Below are positions 1-6,253 of a stretch of 8,455 nucleotides of DNA, piece after piece (the stretch's first letter is position 1; every line of letters starts with the position of its first letter). A program made the position numbers and the translations under genes. Source of the stretch: Neisseriaceae bacterium (GTDB lineage: Bacteria; Pseudomonadota; Gammaproteobacteria; Burkholderiales; UBA11063); NCBI GenBank assembly GCA_947470205.1, contig CANISK010000055.1, positions 1-8,455 on the forward strand. The letters run 5' to 3'. The notes under the pieces are model-generated. The model saw only the letters and a list, made by a program, of their open reading frames with translations. It was not told where the DNA came from and searched no databases.

Positions 1-525
1 AATTGGAATAAATGGTATCCAATAGATCAGGCAGAAATGGGTTTTGGGTATGGTATATCAGTAAGCCTCATGCAAATGGCAAGAGCATATTCAATATTTA
101 CCAATAATGGCTGTTTACTTCCCATCACTTTTTATAAAGATGGCATTAATCAAAAATGTGATCAAGTAATTACACCGCAAACTGCAAATACTATGCGTGA
201 AATATTAGCAGGGGTGATAACTGATGGTACGGGTAAGTTAGCTCAAACAGACCACTACACCACAGCAGGTAAAACCGGTACCGCACAAAAATACTCCAAA
301 TCTGGTGGATATGCAAATAAAAAATATTATGGTTCATTTGTGGGCTTTGCACCCACTAAAAACCCAAAACTAATCATCGCAGTGATGATTGATGAGGTAC
401 ATTCGGGAAGTTATTATGGTGGTATGGTGGCAGCACCTGTATTTGCTACAATTGCAGGTCAATCATTAACTGCACTTAATGTAAAACCAGATAAAACCAC
501 AGGAACGGCAACAGGAATAAAGTAG
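1..525 (+). CDS. ftsI: FtsI (PBP3) septal peptidoglycan transpeptidase, C-terminal part
   Basis: This is the C-terminal end of the penicillin-binding transpeptidase that cross-links septal peptidoglycan on the periplasmic side of the inner membrane during division. The frame is open from the first base, so the gene begins upstream and about 174 codons are visible. Seen: GFGYGISVSLMQMARAYSIF near the start, typical of the region before the last active-site motif, then the class B PBP motif AGKTGTAQK with the KTG triad at 271-279, then GSFVGFAPTKNPKLIIAVMID and YYGGMVAAPVF close to the C-terminus. The end ALNVKPD resembles betaproteobacterial FtsI. It stops at TAG 523-525. murE follows 75 nt later on the same strand, the normal dcw order. 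The internal ATG at 37 is not the real start. Confidence 0.95.
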   Translation, partial: NWNKWYPIDQAEMGFGYGISVSLMQMARAYSIFTNNGCLLPITFYKDGINQKCDQVITPQTANTMREILAGVITDGTGKLAQTDHYTTAGKTGTAQKYSKSGGYANKKYYGSFVGFAPTKNPKLIIAVMIDEVHSGSYYGGMVAAPVFATIAGQSLTALNVKPDKTTGTATGIK

Positions 526-600
526 CAATATGTTTTACTGTGGATAACCGCTTACACGAGGATGGCAAAATACTAACACACAAACAAAGGAACGCTTAAA

Positions 601-2121
601 TTGTATAGTTCATTAAATACACACATAAACTATAATAATTTCCCCGAGCTTATTCTTAAACTCGGGGAATTATTATATAAAGCAAATCTAACTATAGATA
701 GTCGGCAGATAGATAGCAATAGTATATTTTTTGCCTATAAAGGCACCCATCTGGACGGTAGAGATTTTATTCCATTGGTTAAAGATGTTGCATTGTGTAT
801 TATAGAAGAAGGAGCATTGAATTTATCCATCCCAAATCACTATACAATAGAACACGTGCAGGAGCTCGTGGGTATAATATCTAGCATTAAGTATAATCGC
901 CCATCAAATCAAATGGATGTAGTTGGTGTGACGGGTACTAACGGCAAAACTTCTATTGCTCAATGGTTAGCGCAGATAAACACCTTACACCACATTCAAT
1001 CTGGGTTAATAGGAACCCTAGGCGGTGGTATTTATCCCAATACTAAAGATTATTCATCAACCACGCCAAACCCAATCACATTACAAAATATATTATCAGA
1101 ATTTGTTATCCATAAAACTCGTGCGGTATTCATGGAGGTGTCATCTCATTCATTAGTACAAGGCAGGGTGAATGGAGTAAAATTTAAAACTGCGGTATTT
1201 ACCAACCTCACTCAAGATCACTTGGATTATCACGGTACTATGGAAAATTATTATCTTGCAAAAAAATCACTTTTTTATTGGAAAAATTTGCAATACGCAG
1301 TTATAAATATTGATGATGAATATGGAAGTAGATTACACGATGAATTAATAAAAGATAATACAGGGGTTAAAATTATCACCTATGGCACTCTTGATGCAAA
1401 TCAATATGATTTAAAAGCCACCGATATTGATATTAATATTCACGGGGTACATTTTATTTTGCATTATAAAAATATCAAAACACCAATTTATGCGCAAATA
1501 ATTGGCAAATTTAATGTTTACAATCTTCTTGCAACAATTGGTGTGCTCATTACACAAGGTTATGATTTAAAAACAATAGCCGAATATGTGACTCAAATAA
1601 AACCAGTAACAGGGCGCATGGACACGATTAAAAAAGATAATTGCCCACTAGTTGTGATTGACTATGCCCACACCCCAGATGCATTAAACAATACTTTATC
1701 TACATTGAAAGAAATATCCCACACGGGTAAAATCTACTGTTTATTTGGTTGCGGAGGAGACCGAGACCACACCAAGCGTCGGGTGATGGGGGAAATAGCA
1801 GTTGTACATTCAGATTATGTGATTATTACGAGCGATAACCCAAGAACCGAAGAGCCACAAAATATAATAAACGATATTCTAACTGATATATCATCTAAAA
1901 AATATAATAATTACGCAGTGGAGGTGGATAGAAAAACCGCCATAAAACGTGCAATCAATCTATCTACAGCACAAGATATAATTTTAATCGCAGGAAAAGG
2001 GCACGAGACATATCAAGAAATCTTTGGTATAAAACATCATTTTTCAGATTTTGAAATAGCAGAAGAGTGCTTAGAAAAATATTCAAAATATCAAGCTACA
2101 TCTCCAAATTTTGATCAATAG
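601..2121 (+). CDS. murE: MurE, UDP-MurNAc-L-Ala-D-Glu : meso-diaminopimelate ligase
   Basis: This cytoplasmic Mur ligase adds the third stem-peptide residue to the peptidoglycan precursor at the cost of ATP. The 506 aa are close to the usual 490-510. Seen: N-terminal UDP-substrate domain with TIDSRQI (31-37) and AYKGTHLDGRDFI (45-57); ATP P-loop GVTGTNGKTSI (109-119); TTPNP (154-158); MEVSSHSL (178-185); the carbamylated-lysine region YYLAKKSLF near residue 221; DYAHTPDAL (354-362); GCGGDRDHTKRR (383-394); DNPR at 412-415, the motif that selects meso-diaminopimelate rather than lysine; and AGKGHE (464-469). The start is TTG at 601, with AAGGAA at 587-592 spaced 8 nt; no better in-frame ATG lies before the conserved domain. 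It follows ftsI as in normal dcw clusters, but murF is absent downstream, where a repeat element lies instead. A long hairpin is embedded in codons 11-26. Confidence 0.96.
   Translation: MYSSLNTHINYNNFPELILKLGELLYKANLTIDSRQIDSNSIFFAYKGTHLDGRDFIPLVKDVALCIIEEGALNLSIPNHYTIEHVQELVGIISSIKYNRPSNQMDVVGVTGTNGKTSIAQWLAQINTLHHIQSGLIGTLGGGIYPNTKDYSSTTPNPITLQNILSEFVIHKTRAVFMEVSSHSLVQGRVNGVKFKTAVFTNLTQDHLDYHGTMENYYLAKKSLFYWKNLQYAVINIDDEYGSRLHDELIKDNTGVKIITYGTLDANQYDLKATDIDINIHGVHFILHYKNIKTPIYAQIIGKFNVYNLLATIGVLITQGYDLKTIAEYVTQIKPVTGRMDTIKKDNCPLVVIDYAHTPDALNNTLSTLKEISHTGKIYCLFGCGGDRDHTKRRVMGEIAVVHSDYVIITSDNPRTEEPQNIINDILTDISSKKYNNYAVEVDRKTAIKRAINLSTAQDIILIAGKGHETYQEIFGIKHHFSDFEIAEECLEKYSKYQATSPNFDQ
631..677. 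repeat. Long inverted repeat inside the 5' end of murE
   Basis: The arms 631-648 and 661-677 are complementary over 17 base pairs, with a single unpaired T in the left arm. The core TCCCCGAG / CTCGGGGA is a GC-rich island in otherwise AT-rich DNA, and the loop is 12 nt. The hairpin lies wholly in coding sequence (NNFPELILKLGELLY) shortly after the TTG start. It could reduce translation or transcription of murE, or it could be a palindrome inserted in the coding frame. There is no T-run after the stem, so a classic terminator is unlikely. Confidence 0.75.
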
Positions 2122-2178
2122 TTGATACTCTAATGCCAATTAAGAGCTAAAATAAATTCAATTAAAACAATATGTTAA

Positions 2179-2319
2179 TTGTCATTCCCTAAGTCGTCGG
2201 GAATCCAGTTTTACAACATCCAACATTCATTTTAAAAGGTGACTATCTACATTGAATGGATTCCCGCCTACGCGGGAATGACATAAATTGGCACTTTTAT
2301 AGGTTATGCAAGAAGTCTA
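2179..2319 (+). repeat. MITE-like inverted-repeat element, copy 1 (left end missing)
   Basis: This copy matches the complete one at 3959-4155 from its inner TTGTCATTCCC (2179) to the right terminal repeat AGGTTATGCAAGAAGTCTA (2301-2319). Its first ~60 bp, including the left terminal repeat, are not recognisable, so it is truncated or diverged. Seen inside: two palindromes, CATTCCC...GGGAATCCA and TGGATTCCC...GGGAATGAC, which also pair with each other. The shared part is identical to copy 3 and differs at three positions from copy 2. It contains no coding frame for a transposase. The right end joins the 3' end of a broken DUF4160 gene. Confidence 0.85.
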
Positions 2320-2504
2320 ATGCGTTTTTTGTTGGTTGTGAGTTGAATTATTGATGCACGCCTTGGAAATTTACCACTTACAATTTGTTTATTAATATCA
2401 ACCGTAATTTCATACTCACCATATTTAGCATGAAAATGTGGCGGATTGTGTTCACGCCATAACATAAGAATTGATATTCAGAAAAAACGAGAAATCTCTG
2501 GCAT
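2304..2504 (-). pseudogene. DUF4160 family gene, broken by a stop and truncated by the repeat
   Basis: Read on the minus strand from ATG at 2504, the frame gives MPEISRFF, then TGA (2480-2478), then ISILMLWREHNPPHFHAKYG, followed by EYEITVDINKQIVSGKFPRRA. This matches the layout of short DUF4160 proteins (MPEISRF start, HNPPHFH motif, KxPRRA segment), normally about 80-90 aa and of unknown function, often next to DUF2442 genes. A good ribosome site (GGAG at 2517-2514, spacing 9) precedes the ATG. The TGA replaces what is normally a glycine-type codon. From 2319 downward the frame enters the repeat end and stops at TAA 2306-2304, so the C-terminal third is lost. TGA recoding is unlikely because TGA also terminates argD and the glycosyltransferase here. 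Confidence 0.8.
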
Positions 2505-2578
2505 TTTGTCTGACTCCATAAGAATATTGTGTAAAAAACTACCGTTATTTACATTGAAAATCTAACAAGGAGAAGATG

Positions 2579-2633
2579 TAGTGAACCACTCGCCACTTAA
2601 TGCTTAGGCATTATAGTTGCGGGTGGTTCACTA
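2579..2633. terminator. 55-nt near-perfect hairpin 3' of argD, possible terminator or palindromic element
   Basis: The outer arms TAGTGAACCAC (2579-2589) and GTGGTTCACTA (2623-2633) pair perfectly. Pairing continues inward (CGC/GCG, ACT/AGT, TAATGC/GCATTA) with one mismatch and one bulged T to a TTAG loop at 2604-2607, about 24 pairs in all. It lies 50 nt beyond the argD stop, so it may end or stabilise the argD transcript. No clean T-run follows on either strand, so an intrinsic terminator is not certain. A small mobile palindrome or an insertion-sequence end is the alternative. Confidence 0.55.
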
Positions 2634-2683
2634 ACTCATAATTTTTATTCATAATACTTAACCAATATAAATTCTAACATATT

Positions 2684-3898
2684 TCAGTTACTCATGTCAC
2701 AGTTTTTAAATTCAATCAATGCTAATTTTAACCTCTCTAGCCCAGTTATAATATCATCCACTGGGATATTAAGCGCGGGTAAAAATCTTGTTACATTTGG
2801 AGAGGCATTTAATACAGATACCCCATATTTCACCGCTAAACGTACAAGTTTGTATGCCAAACCTTTATATTTATCGTTAAGCTCAGCCCCAATCAATAAT
2901 CCACGTCCACGTATCTCACAGTAAACATCAAGTTCTTGATTTATTTCACGGAGTTTATTGGTAAATATTGTGTGTTTTGTTTTAACTTCATTCAAAAGAT
3001 TTTTATCATTAATCATATCAAATGTTGCATTTGCAACCGCACAAGACAAAGGGTTGCCACCAAATGTAGCACCATGAGATGCAAATTCAAACCCGTGAGC
3101 AAATTTATCAATAGTCATCATTACCCCAATAGGAAACCCATTAGCAAGAGATTTCGCAATAGTTATAATATCAGGTGTCACATTATATCCCATATATGCA
3201 AATAAATCCCCAGTTCGCCCCATGCCAGTTTGCACTTCATCAAATATTAAAGCCGCATCATGTTTGTCACACAACTCACGTAGTTTTTGTAAAAATTCTA
3301 TAGTTGCGGGTATTACGCCGCCTTCGGCTTGAATTGGTTCCACTATAACCGCTGCGGTATTTTTATTAATAAGCGTATCTAGATTATCTAGCGAATTAAA
3401 TGGAGCATGTATAATACCGGGGGGTAATGGTTCAAATCCAGCCCAATACTTAGGCTGTCCACCAGCAGTGACTGAAAACAAAGTACGTCCATGAAACGCC
3501 TTATCAAAAGCCAAAATCTCATGTTTTTGTTCTCCGTGGGTTTTAATTGCTGCACGTCTTGCAATTTTAAGTGCAGCCTCCACCGCTTCACTACCACAGT
3601 TACAAATAAAGATTTTATCAAAAGCTGTGTTGGTGATTAACTTTTTAGCAAGTTCTAATTGAGGATAATTGGTAAAAATATTACCAACATGCCATAGGGT
3701 TTTTGCTTGGTTATGAAGTGTATTGATGAGATTTTCGTTAGTTTGCCCTAAAGCAGAGGCAGCCACTCCACCTGCAAAATCTATAATAGAATTGTGATTT
3801 ATATCATATAAATGAGACCCATGCCCAGAATGTGGCACAAAATCAACTGGTTCGTAAATTGGTAAAAAATATTTGTAATAGTCATCCAATATACTCAT
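2684..3898 (-). CDS. argD: Acetylornithine / succinyl-diaminopimelate aminotransferase (ArgD type)
   Basis: This is a cytoplasmic class-III PLP-dependent aminotransferase. In the ArgD role it interconverts N-acetylglutamate semialdehyde and N-acetylornithine; many family members also serve the succinyl-DAP step that feeds MurE with diaminopimelate. Numbering from the chosen start, 404 aa: FAGGVAASALG (41-51), phosphate-binding CNCGSEAVEAALK (99-111), FHGRT (135-139), EPIQAEGG (187-194), DEVQTGMGRTG (220-230) with the cofactor-binding aspartate, and PLP lysine K249 in IAKSLANGFPIG. The length is normal for the family. The start is ATG at 3898, with AAAGGA at 3915-3910 spaced 11 nt; an in-frame TTG at 3907 is too close to that site. 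It ends in TGA. No other arg gene is adjacent. AstC or another ornithine aminotransferase is a less likely alternative. Confidence 0.88.
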   Translation of the reverse strand: MSILDDYYKYFLPIYEPVDFVPHSGHGSHLYDINHNSIIDFAGGVAASALGQTNENLINTLHNQAKTLWHVGNIFTNYPQLELAKKLITNTAFDKIFICNCGSEAVEAALKIARRAAIKTHGEQKHEILAFDKAFHGRTLFSVTAGGQPKYWAGFEPLPPGIIHAPFNSLDNLDTLINKNTAAVIVEPIQAEGGVIPATIEFLQKLRELCDKHDAALIFDEVQTGMGRTGDLFAYMGYNVTPDIITIAKSLANGFPIGVMMTIDKFAHGFEFASHGATFGGNPLSCAVANATFDMINDKNLLNEVKTKHTIFTNKLREINQELDVYCEIRGRGLLIGAELNDKYKGLAYKLVRLAVKYGVSVLNASPNVTRFLPALNIPVDDIITGLERLKLALIEFKNCDMSN

Positions 3899-3929
3899 AA
3901 TATGCAAAATCCTTTATAAAGTATCTCTC

Positions 3930-3958
3930 TCATAATCTATATAAAAATTGTTTTACAA
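3930..3958 (-). promoter_or_regulatory. Possible argD promoter directly against the repeat boundary
   Basis: On the minus strand TTGTAA (3958-3953) and TTATGA (3935-3930) are separated by 17 nt, 31 nt before the argD ATG. The -35-like box ends exactly where the repeat element (3959 onward) begins. The -10 match is weak and AT-rich DNA gives many such hits. Confidence 0.25.
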
Positions 3959-4155
3959 TAGACTTCTTGCATAACCTCATAAAATGCTAATTCGACATAA
4001 GAAATCAATAAATGTTGTCATTCCCTAAGTCGTCGGGAATCCAGTTTTACAACACCCAACATTCATTTTAAAAGGTGAGTATCTACATTGAATGGATTCC
4101 CGCCTGCGCGGGAATGACATAAATTGGCACTTTTATAGGTTATGCAAGAAGTCTA
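3959..4155 (+). repeat. MITE-like inverted-repeat element, complete copy 2
   Basis: This is a complete 197-bp element. The left end TAGACTTCTTGCATAACCT (3959-3977) and its exact reverse complement at 4137-4155 form perfect 19-bp terminal repeats. The similarity continues imperfectly to about 35 bp (ATAAAATGCTAATT against ATAAAAGTGCCAATT). Inside are GTCATTCCC...GGGAATCCA and TGGATTCCC...GGGAATGAC, so most of the element can fold on itself. It has no open frame. TA lies at both edges, consistent with a TA target duplication as made by IS630/Tc1-type and some IS5-type transposases; the end sequence looks somewhat IS5-like, which is inference. It sits between the argD promoter region and a decayed coding fragment. 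Confidence 0.9.
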
Positions 4156-4311
4156 ATAGAAAGACCACAAGTAATTATGATACCAGAAATTGCAAATCAG
4201 ATTAAATTAATATTAAGTTACAATGGGCGCCTCACATGAAAATACTCAATACCTGACAAATTTAATTTTATGCGCATTGGTTATGACAAAACCATTCTTG
4301 CACAAGAATAA
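4156..4311 (+). pseudogene. Decayed coding fragment of unknown origin next to the repeat
   Basis: One frame beginning at the repeat edge reads ERPQVIMIPEIANQIKLILS then YNGRLT, stop (TGA 4237-4239), then KYSIPDKFNFMRIGYDKTIL, then AQE and TAA at 4309-4311. The amino-acid make-up looks like real protein rather than random AT-rich translation, but I do not recognise the family. There is no start codon or ribosome site, because the 5' side is the repeat. It may be the remnant of a gene cut by the insertion, or it may be chance. Low confidence. Confidence 0.3.
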
Positions 4312-4354
4312 TTTCTTTAAGTTGACGACTATGCACCTGAGTGGCAATTACATC

Positions 4355-4388
4355 AATTATAACTTTTATAGATTATGCAAGAAGTCTA
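4355..4388 (+). repeat. Solitary right end of the MITE-like element
   Basis: These 34 bp match the right end of the element (AATTGGCACTTTTATAGG onward to AAGTCTA) with four substitutions, ending at GATTATGCAAGAAGTCTA. It has the same orientation as copy 2, whose right end lies 200 bp upstream. No left end or inner palindrome is visible, so it is an old remnant or part of a larger relic covering 4156-4388. Confidence 0.75.
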
Positions 4389-4460
4389 TTAAAAAATTAC
4401 TTCAATATATTTAAATTATACTGGATATGAATTAATGGATTTGAAGAAAAAATATTCAAT

Positions 4461-4565
4461 GGGTGGAGGTGGTGAGTCTAAACCTTGGCACTTGCCTTAC
4501 CGCATATGGCTGCTGTATTCCTACCCTGACCAGATTTTGCGGTGGTCAATGCAAGGAGACCCACC
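4461..4565 (-). ncRNA. ffs: Signal recognition particle 4.5S RNA (small bacterial type)
   Basis: The minus strand carries the near-universal SRP RNA core, reading GGTCAGG, GTAGGAATAC, AGCAGCC (about 4531-4507). The GGAA tetraloop is at 4521-4518, closed by GTA/TAC in place of the E. coli UCC/GGA pairs, a compensated change. Further helices are visible: ACCGC (4543-4539) with GCGGT (4503-4499), CCTTG (4556-4552) with CAAGG (4487-4483), and the terminal stem GGTGGGTCT (4565-4557) with AGACTCACC (4479-4471). A CCTCCACCC-like tail follows. The RNA binds Ffh and directs nascent membrane and secreted proteins to the FtsY receptor. The length, about 105 nt, fits the small type. The ends are estimated from the stem. 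The gene lies downstream of ebfC on the same strand. Confidence 0.93.
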
Positions 4566-4608
4566 ATAGAAGAAAAGAAGGTAAATATAGTAAATTAATG
4601 TACTTCGT

Positions 4609-4643
4609 AATTGCGCGCTTTGATTTATCAAAGCGTGGCAATT
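4609..4643. terminator. Hairpin between ebfC and ffs, possible terminator
   Basis: An outer stem AATTGC (4609-4614) / GCAATT (4638-4643) encloses CGCTTTGAT (4616-4624) / ATCAAAGCG (4627-4635), about 14 pairs with small internal bulges. It lies 46 nt after the ebfC stop and 44 nt before the SRP RNA start, so it may separate those two transcripts. The T-rich side (TTTTATT) follows on the plus strand, not in the direction of ebfC transcription, so its terminator role is uncertain. Confidence 0.45.
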
Positions 4644-4688
4644 TTATTGTCTGATATTCAATTGTTAAGTTTGATCATTTGTAAAAAA

Positions 4689-5015
4689 TTAAAATGGTAA
4701 TTTAAGATCTGGCATACCTGGTATTTTCATACTACCCATTTTTTTGCTTGTTGTATCGATAATTTTGCGGTTAGCATCATTTATGGCAGCCACAATCAAA
4801 TCTTCCAGCATATCACTTTCATTTGCATTTATAATACTAGAATCTATGGTCATTTTTCTAGCTTCATGTTTGCAAGACATGGTTATTTTAACCAATCCAG
4901 CACCAGACTCACCAATTACCTCTAATTTATCCAATTCTTTCTGGGTTTTCTCCAGTTGCTCTTGCATGTCTTGAGCTTTTTTCATTAGACTTGCTAATTG
5001 ACTTTTATCAAACAT
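4689..5015 (-). CDS. ebfC: YbaB/EbfC family nucleoid-associated protein
   Basis: This is a small dimeric DNA-binding protein of the YbaB/EbfC family, which coats the nucleoid and in many bacteria is encoded between dnaX and recR. The 108 aa fit the usual 100-110. Seen: MFDKSQLASLMKKAQDMQEQ with the heptad-like N-terminal helix (about 1-35), then GESGAGLVKITMSCKHEARK (37-56), then the C-terminal segment DMLEDLIVAAINDANRK and a final MGSMKIPGMPDLKLPF, which is typical. The ATG at 5015 is chosen over an upstream in-frame GTG at 5045 because AAGGGA (5028-5023) precedes it at good spacing and homologs begin MF. The normal partners dnaX and recR are not next to it; the SRP RNA gene is downstream and a divergent dehydrogenase gene is upstream. 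Confidence 0.93.
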   Translation of the reverse strand: MFDKSQLASLMKKAQDMQEQLEKTQKELDKLEVIGESGAGLVKITMSCKHEARKMTIDSSIINANESDMLEDLIVAAINDANRKIIDTTSKKMGSMKIPGMPDLKLPF

Positions 5016-5068
5016 TTTAAATTCCCTTATTATTGAAATAGTCACAAGAAATTTTTTATTAAGGCATC

Positions 5069-5099
5069 ATTATAACAAATTATGATATAAAAATGTAAA
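5069..5099 (-). promoter_or_regulatory. Likely ebfC promoter
   Basis: On the minus strand a consensus -10 TATAAT (5074-5069) lies 19 nt after TTTACA (5099-5094), about 54 nt before the ebfC ATG. The -10 box is perfect. The spacer is 2 nt longer than ideal. Confidence 0.4.
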
Positions 5100-5147
5100 T
5101 AATTTATAGAAAAATTACCATAAAAAACCACATATATTATCATCAAA

Positions 5148-5156
5148 TGGTATACA
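5148..5156 (+). promoter_or_regulatory. Possible extended -10 promoter of the alcohol dehydrogenase gene
   Basis: TGG followed by TATACA (5151-5156) fits an extended -10 element about 45 nt before the ATG. No good -35 box is seen, which extended -10 promoters can tolerate. The gene's ribosome site AAAAAGGA ends at 5193, 7 nt before the ATG. Confidence 0.3.
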
Positions 5157-5200
5157 ATTCTCAAATTGAGTTGATATAGTTTATAAAAAAGGATAAAAAC

Positions 5201-6253
5201 ATGACAAATAAAGTAAATGCATATGGGGCAATGTCTTCCACTACACCATTAGAGCCATTAGTTATAGAACGTAGAGATGTGGGGGAACACGATGTACAGC
5301 TCGATATCAAATATTCTGGAGTATGTCATAGTGATATCCACATGACACGCGATGAATGGGGGTTTAACTCCATATACCCAATGGTACCAGGGCATGAAAT
5401 AGTGGGTGTTGTCACTCAAGTTGGTACAAATGTACACCAATTTAAAATAGGCGACGTAGTAGGTGTTGGGGTTATGGTTGGATCTTGTCAAAAATGCACA
5501 CCATGTACAAATGGACATGAACAATATTGTGAACAAGATTTTATCGGTACATATGGTGTAAAAGATATTTATCATAATAATGAAATCACCCACGGTGGAT
5601 ACTCAAATAGTATTGTAGTGGATGAAAAATTTGTTCTTTATATTCCACAACCGCTATTACCCAAGTTAAACGCAGTAGCACCACTTTTGTGCGCTGGGAT
5701 TACCACATGGTCCCCTCTAAATCATTGGAAAGTCGGCGGTTCTCATACTGTAGGTGTGATTGGTTTGGGTGGCCTTGGACATATGGCAATTAAATTTGCA
5801 CGTGCACTAGGAGCTCATGTAGTTGCAATCACCACATCAATTGACAAAATCGCTGATGCAAAAAAACTAGGCGCGCATGAAGTTTTATTATCAAATAACC
5901 CAGATGAAATCAAAAAATATACCACTAAGTTTGATTTTTTACTAAACACCGTGCCTCATTCACATAACATTAGCCAGTATGTGAATTTACTAAAATTAGA
6001 TGGAGTAATGGTAATAGTTGGGGCATTAGTGCCATTGGATGGGCTAAATGGTGCGGAATTGTTATCACATCGTAGGGTGGTCACAGGTTCGGCAATTGGT
6101 GGTATTAAAGAAACTCGTGAGATGCTTGATTTTTGTGCGAAACATGATATTTTGCCAGATGTTGAATTAATCAAAATGGAAGAGATAAATACTGCATATA
6201 CAAGAATGATAAATGGAGATGTAAAATATAGATTTGTAATTGAAATGAATTAA
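5201..6253 (+). CDS. Zinc-dependent NAD(P) alcohol dehydrogenase, YahK/cinnamyl-alcohol type
   Basis: This is a cytosolic medium-chain dehydrogenase that interconverts aldehydes and primary alcohols. The 350 aa resemble E. coli YahK closely along the whole length, from SGVCHSDIHMTRDEW to the C-terminal GDVKYRFVIEMN. Seen: catalytic zinc ligands C42 (GVCHSD), H65-E66 (PGHEIVG) and C164 (APLLCAGITT); structural zinc cysteines C96, C99, C102 and C110; nucleotide-binding GLGGLGH at 188-194; and TTS at 211-213 where YahK-type enzymes prefer NADPH. All key residues are present, so it is probably active. The true substrate cannot be read from sequence; aldehyde detoxification is the usual role. It stands alone, divergent from ebfC, with its own ribosome site. 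The gene after it begins 137 nt on, so cotranscription is doubtful. Confidence 0.93.
   Translation: MTNKVNAYGAMSSTTPLEPLVIERRDVGEHDVQLDIKYSGVCHSDIHMTRDEWGFNSIYPMVPGHEIVGVVTQVGTNVHQFKIGDVVGVGVMVGSCQKCTPCTNGHEQYCEQDFIGTYGVKDIYHNNEITHGGYSNSIVVDEKFVLYIPQPLLPKLNAVAPLLCAGITTWSPLNHWKVGGSHTVGVIGLGGLGHMAIKFARALGAHVVAITTSIDKIADAKKLGAHEVLLSNNPDEIKKYTTKFDFLLNTVPHSHNISQYVNLLKLDGVMVIVGALVPLDGLNGAELLSHRRVVTGSAIGGIKETREMLDFCAKHDILPDVELIKMEEINTAYTRMINGDVKYRFVIEMN

Noticed and set aside
2478..2480. TGA read as tryptophan (recoded genetic code)
   Set aside because: TGA ends argD and the glycosyltransferase at expected places, and tryptophan is encoded by TGG throughout.
2694..3621. ORFs antisense or out of frame to argD (2694-2924, 2936-3205, 3388-3621)
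   Set aside because: They are shadows of a full-length, well-conserved argD reading frame.
3899..3907. argD start at TTG 3907
   Set aside because: Only 2 nt separate it from AAAGGA, while the ATG at 3898 has suitable spacing.
4223..4414. 63-codon plus-strand ORF
   Set aside because: It has no ribosome site and unremarkable composition, and it runs through the solitary repeat end, which is non-coding sequence.
4463..4654. 63-codon plus-strand ORF
   Set aside because: It covers the SRP RNA gene in antisense and the ebfC-ffs hairpin. It has no family resemblance, and the RNA explains the conservation.
4744..6174. ORFs opposite ebfC and the alcohol dehydrogenase (4744-4974, 5258-5593, 5956-6174)
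   Set aside because: They are shadows of clear genes with complete motif sets.
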